The translations under genes and the position numbers were made by a program. The notes beneath the pieces were generated by a model. The model did not search any database. It worked only from the letters and a program-made list of their open reading frames with translations, and was not told the DNA's origin. 64,000 nucleotides of DNA from contig NZ_JAGOMQ010000004.1 in the NCBI RefSeq assembly GCF_017993425.1, forward strand, positions 105,921 through 169,920, given 5' to 3'. Source of the DNA: Amaricoccus sp. (GTDB lineage: Bacteria > Pseudomonadota > Alphaproteobacteria > Rhodobacterales > Rhodobacteraceae). The first letter of the stretch is position 1, and each line of letters starts with the position of its first letter. Positions 60,942 to 64,000 of this stretch are shown piece after piece.

Positions 60942-62936
60942 TCAGCCGATGCGGCCGCCGCCCTGGCGGGTGATCGCCACCACGGCGGGGCGGGGCGGCA
61001 TCCCGTCGTCGAAGTCCGGCCAGCGGGTCGAGGGATCCTCGAAGTAGGAGAGCCGGCCGAAGCCGTCCCAGTCGTCGCCGCCGTCGCCCGGGTGCTGCAC
61101 CGCCACGAACATCGTCTCGAGATCGGCGAGCACCCGCGGCCCGCACATCTCGGCCCCGACCGGCACCCGGAAGAACAGCCGCGACGTGCCGCGGGCGGCC
61201 GGGCCGGTGTCGACCGCCCAGACGCCGTCGGTGCGGCCGGTGGCGGAGGGGGAGTTGCCGTCGGTGGCCACCCAGAGCCGCCCCTCGGCGTCGACCGAGC
61301 AGTTGTCCGGCATCCCGAACCAGCCGTTGGCCGTCGTCGCGGTCGAGAAGGTCGCGCCCACCTCGGCGACGGCCGGGTCGCCGCATTTCAGCAGCACCTC
61401 CCAGGTCCCCTCCGTCGCGGCGAAGTCCCCGTCCTTCTCGGCGATCTCGATGATGTGGCCGAACCTGTTCTCGGCCCGCGGGTTGGCGGCGTCGACCTGG
61501 TCCTCCTTGCGGCGGCTGTTGTTGGTCAGCATGACGTAGACGTGGCCGTTCACCGGGTTCGGCTCGATGTCCTCCGGCCGGTCCATCGGCGTCGCGCCGA
61601 GGAGATCGGCGGCGCGGCGGGTCTCGATCAGCACGTCGGCCTGCCCGGCGAAGCCGTTCGCCTCGGTCAGCGGCCCCTCGCCGTGGACGAGCGGCATCCA
61701 GCGCATCGTGCCGTCCGCCTCGAAGCGCGCGACGTAGAGCTTCCCTTCGTCGAGCAGGTCCATGTTGGCGGCGCGGTCCGCCGGGTCGAGGCGGCCCGCG
61801 GTGACGAACTTGTAGACGTAGTCGAAGCGCTCGTCGTCGCCGAGGTAGAAGACCACCTGCCCGCCCGGGGCGACGACCGACTCGGCGCCCTCGTGCTTGA
61901 AGCGGCCGAGGGCGGTGCGCTTCCTCGGCGTCGAGGCCGGGTCCAGCACGTCGACCTCGACCACCCAGCCGAAGCGGTTGGCCTCGTTCGGCTCCTTGCC
62001 GACGTCGAAGCGCGGGTGGAAGACGCCCCACTCGTAGGTTCCCTCCGGCAGGCCGAGCCTCTCGTAGTTCGCCGCCTCCGGGCTCCCCTCCGGCAGCGCG
62101 CCCATGAAGTAGCCGTGGATGTTCTCCTCGGCCATCACGTAGGTGCCCCAGGGCGTCACCCCGCCGGCGCAGTTGTTGAGGGTGCCGAGGACGGCGCGGC
62201 CCGTCGGGTCGGCCGAGGTCGCGAGGCGCGGGCTGCCGGCGGCGGGGCCGGTCAGCGCCATCGGCGTCATCGCGGTGATGCGGCGGTTGAGCGCGCCGTC
62301 GAGCACGGGGCGCCACTTGCCGCCCTCGCGGACGATCTCGACGATGGTCCCGCCATGCGCGGCCATCTCGACGTCGACGCGGTTCCGGTCGGCGGGCGCG
62401 ATCTCGATCGCCTTCTCGCCGCCCTCGGCGTCGACGATGCGCACGACGCCGGGGAACATCATGTGCGGGTCGGTGTATTCGTGGTTGACGACGAGAAGGC
62501 CGCGGTCGGCCGCGCCGTCGAGCGGGATGAAGCCGACGAAGTCGTTGTTGTAGCCGAACTGCCGCGCCTGCGCCTCCGGGGTCTGGGCGTCGACGTCGAA
62601 TGCGGGGGCGTCGGGGAAGAGCGGGTCGCCCCAGCGCAGCAGCACGTCGGCGTCGTAGCCCTCGGCGACATGGTGGCGCGCGTCGACGCCGGCCGCGAGC
62701 TCGGGGAAGTCGAAGGCGGAGCCCTCGGCGGCGCGGGCGCGCCCGGCGGTCATCAGGGCGAGCGGGCTCACCGTCGCGGCGATGGCCGAGACCGCGAGGG
62801 CGCCGCGCAGCACGCCGCGGCGCGAGAAGCGGGCGGCGATGATCTCGCCCATGGTCGGGTTGGCGGTCGGGTTGCTCGACCCGACGCCGCCCTCGAGCTG
62901 GCTCGAGCGGAATCCGGCGCGGTTGTGGTCGTTCAT
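60942..62936 (-). CDS. phoX: PhoX-family alkaline phosphatase, Tat-exported
   Basis: 664 aa. N-terminal twin-arginine signal SRRGVLRGALAVSAIAATVS (about 38-57) then ALMTAGRARA. PhoX (DUF839) body: NNDFVGFIPLDGAADRGLLV, VVNHEYTDPHMMFPG, LNNCAGGVTPWGTYVMAEEN, and a C-terminal GFGRLSYFEDPSTRWPDF. PhoX enzymes use iron and calcium to release phosphate from esters outside the cytoplasm. The tatABC genes at 16.9-18.4 kb would export it. Expected PhoB control is not visible as an obvious Pho box. Confidence 0.9.
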   Translation of the reverse strand: MNDHNRAGFRSSQLEGGVGSSNPTANPTMGEIIAARFSRRGVLRGALAVSAIAATVSPLALMTAGRARAAEGSAFDFPELAAGVDARHHVAEGYDADVLLRWGDPLFPDAPAFDVDAQTPEAQARQFGYNNDFVGFIPLDGAADRGLLVVNHEYTDPHMMFPGVVRIVDAEGGEKAIEIAPADRNRVDVEMAAHGGTIVEIVREGGKWRPVLDGALNRRITAMTPMALTGPAAGSPRLATSADPTGRAVLGTLNNCAGGVTPWGTYVMAEENIHGYFMGALPEGSPEAANYERLGLPEGTYEWGVFHPRFDVGKEPNEANRFGWVVEVDVLDPASTPRKRTALGRFKHEGAESVVAPGGQVVFYLGDDERFDYVYKFVTAGRLDPADRAANMDLLDEGKLYVARFEADGTMRWMPLVHGEGPLTEANGFAGQADVLIETRRAADLLGATPMDRPEDIEPNPVNGHVYVMLTNNSRRKEDQVDAANPRAENRFGHIIEIAEKDGDFAATEGTWEVLLKCGDPAVAEVGATFSTATTANGWFGMPDNCSVDAEGRLWVATDGNSPSATGRTDGVWAVDTGPAARGTSRLFFRVPVGAEMCGPRVLADLETMFVAVQHPGDGGDDWDGFGRLSYFEDPSTRWPDFDDGMPPRPAVVAITRQGGGRIG

Positions 62937-63127
62937 GGCTGGCCTCGCGTTGCGGCCCCCGGGCGGCGCCGGGGCGTGGCTGCGGTTCAGGGTTCGCCGG
63001 CTCTCCTAGCCCCGCTCCTTGATGCTTGCGTGACGCCGGGACGATGCCTCGATGACGATCCCGCCGCTTGTCGCCGCGCGCCGCCGCGCCTATCTCGGGA
63101 CGAGAGGCAGTCCCGAGGCTTGGCCCC

Positions 63128-63454
63128 ATGTCCTTCGCCCTTCCCCCGCGCGTCACCGAGCGCGCCTTCGCCCGCCTCGCCGAGATCGGCGCCGCGCCGC
63201 AGGCGCTGCGCGTCGCCGTCGAGGGCGGCGGCTGCTCGGGCTTCCAGTACGACATCCGGCTCGAGCCGGAGGCCGATCCGGAGGATCTGGTGCTGGAGAA
63301 GGACGGCCAGCGCGTGCTGATCGACCCGGTGTCGCTGCCCTTCCTCGCCGACGCCGAGATCGACTTCGCCGACGAGCTGATCGGCGCGCGCTTCGTGGTC
63401 AAGAACCCCAACGCCACCTCCTCCTGCGGCTGCGGCACCAGCTTCTCGATCTGA
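63128..63454 (+). CDS. erpA: ErpA/IscA-type iron-sulfur insertion protein
   Basis: 108 aa A-type carrier. The three cluster Cys are in place: Cys36 in EGGGCSGFQYDI and Cys100/Cys102 in SSCGCGTSFSI. Delivers Fe-S clusters to target proteins. Start ATG 63128; the frame is open upstream but conservation begins with MSFALPPRVTERAF. erpA is preferred over iscA by context (no isc operon here), though this cannot be settled. Confidence 0.9.
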   Translation: MSFALPPRVTERAFARLAEIGAAPQALRVAVEGGGCSGFQYDIRLEPEADPEDLVLEKDGQRVLIDPVSLPFLADAEIDFADELIGARFVVKNPNATSSCGCGTSFSI

Positions 63455-63466
63455 GCGGCGAGGGCG

Positions 63467-63505
63467 GCGGGAGCCGTCGCGAGGCGGGACCTCCTCGCCG
63501 CAGGC
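63467..63505 (+). repeat. dispersed repeat module (short copy)
   Basis: GCGGGAGCCGTCGCGAGGCG then GGACCTCCTCGCCGC, matching the distal part of the modules at 9.0 and 46.8 kb. Lies just after the ErpA-type gene and before MITE copy 4, the same neighbour order as at 9 kb. Confidence 0.5.
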
Positions 63506-63545
63506 CGATCCTCGCCGCCTCCGTCGTGCGGCGGCGACAGCGATG

Positions 63546-63867
63546 CACACTGCGCGACGATGGAGCCGAAGCCCGGCCGGAACCAGGTCGCGACGCCGAC
63601 GCCAGACGGATTTGACCCGCGGCAAATCCGTCCGCGATCGCCCCTGCGGGGGGCGAGCGCGATTCCGCGCTCGCCGGGGCGCTCACGGACGGATTGCGCG
63701 CTTCCGCAGAAATCTGCGCCCCTGACGGCTTCCGCGCGCAACCGCGCTCCAGCCGTCGGCGCGGCGAAAGCGGTGCTTTCGCCTGTCGCGCCGGGCCTCG
63801 CGGGCAAGCCCGCTTCGGTCGCTCGGCGCGCGCCGTGGATCCGGCAGGGCAGGCGTCGTGCAGTGAG
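63546..63867 (+). mobile_element. MITE-like element, copy 4
   Basis: About 322 bp; ends CACACTGCGCGACGA and TCGTGCAGTGAG, degenerate versions of the consensus. Same internal hairpins as copy 2. No clear target duplication. Immediately followed by copy 5. Confidence 0.8.
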
Positions 63868-63874
63868 GCGGCGG

Positions 63875-64000
63875 CAGACTGCACGACAGTGGAGAGAAAC
63901 CCCGGTCGGGAGAGTGCGGGACGGTGACGCCAGACGGATTTGACCCGTGGCAAATCCGTCCGCGATCGCCCCTCGGGGGGCGAGCGCGATTCCGCGCTCG
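63875..64000 (+). mobile_element. MITE-like element, copy 5 (cut by window end)
   Basis: Starts CAGACTGCACGACAGTGGAG, then the conserved CAGACGGATTTGACCCGTGG hairpin and GCGATCGCCCCTCGGGGGGC. Only the first 126 bp are in the window. Same direction as copy 4, 7 bp away: a tandem pair. Confidence 0.8.

Overview
This is chromosomal DNA of very high GC content from an alphaproteobacterium, most like the Rhodobacterales/Paracoccaceae. The evidence is strong G/C third-position bias, a DUF2927 lipoprotein, a phasin-like 'antifreeze'-type small protein, a VPLPA-CTERM remnant, a tatABC-DUF815 cluster, a pyrB / noncatalytic-pyrC / plsY run and a dapF-mtaB pair. I cannot name the genus from sequence alone. 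There is no rRNA operon, CRISPR array or intact prophage. The window is mostly housekeeping and metabolic genes packed in short operons with ATGA/GTGA overlaps, broken by islands of non-coding repeats.

Layout. 1-6.7 kb: start of dksA (-), a MoxR-type AAA ATPase and its VWA partner flanking four small genes, then an acyl/benzoate-CoA-ligase-like enzyme with an inserted 9-residue repeat array. 6.7-9.5 kb: phage-type GH19 lysin (-), SLC13-like transporter, CTERM remnant and repeats. 9.7-16 kb: aspS; MT-A70 methylase/DUF4202 pair; PNPOx-like stress protein; PagL-like lipid A deacylase; a glucuronyl C5-epimerase-like protein next to a sulfotransferase. 16-25.3 kb: tatABC-DUF815, ABC ATPase, MASE1-like histidine kinase, map, LysR regulator, lytic transglycosylase, globin. 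25.8-30.1 kb: second sulfotransferase with lrgAB, a lipid kinase between two paralogous small proteins, and a ParDE-type toxin-antitoxin pair. 30.3-35.4 kb: pyrB, pyrC-like, plsY, uracil-DNA glycosylase, moaB, small prepilin peptidase, PilZ. 35.7-42.5 kb: two tRNA-Lys genes, dapF-mtaB, small lipoprotein, GNAT, FAD oxidase, uronate-dehydrogenase-like enzyme, ribE. 43-54.4 kb: secreted protein, winged-helix/TPR regulator, FAH-family hydrolase with an apparent CTG start, Ppx/GppA, serralysin-like RTX protease, argD-argF. 54.7-63.5 kb: orphan CoxL-type molybdenum hydroxylase subunit, frameshifted ISAs1-type IS, aqpZ, dgt, Tat-exported PhoX, ErpA/IscA-like protein.

The most distinctive non-genic content is a family of ~320-340 bp non-coding elements (five copies, one cut by the window end) with 14-bp terminal inverted repeats and strong internal hairpins. 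Two copies have perfect 9-bp target duplications, and one has a matching empty site elsewhere in the window. These are MITE-like mobile elements. They sit beside a second repeat built around the palindrome TTCACGCGTGAA. A third repeat module and two in-frame minisatellites, one in a CoA ligase and one grown from the start codon of mtaB, add to the impression of a genome rich in short-repeat dynamics.

Functional links: TatABC provides the route for the twin-arginine PhoX in the same window. pyrB overlaps a dihydroorotase homologue lacking catalytic residues, probably a structural partner. The C5-epimerase/sulfotransferase pair suggests modification of a uronic-acid polysaccharide.
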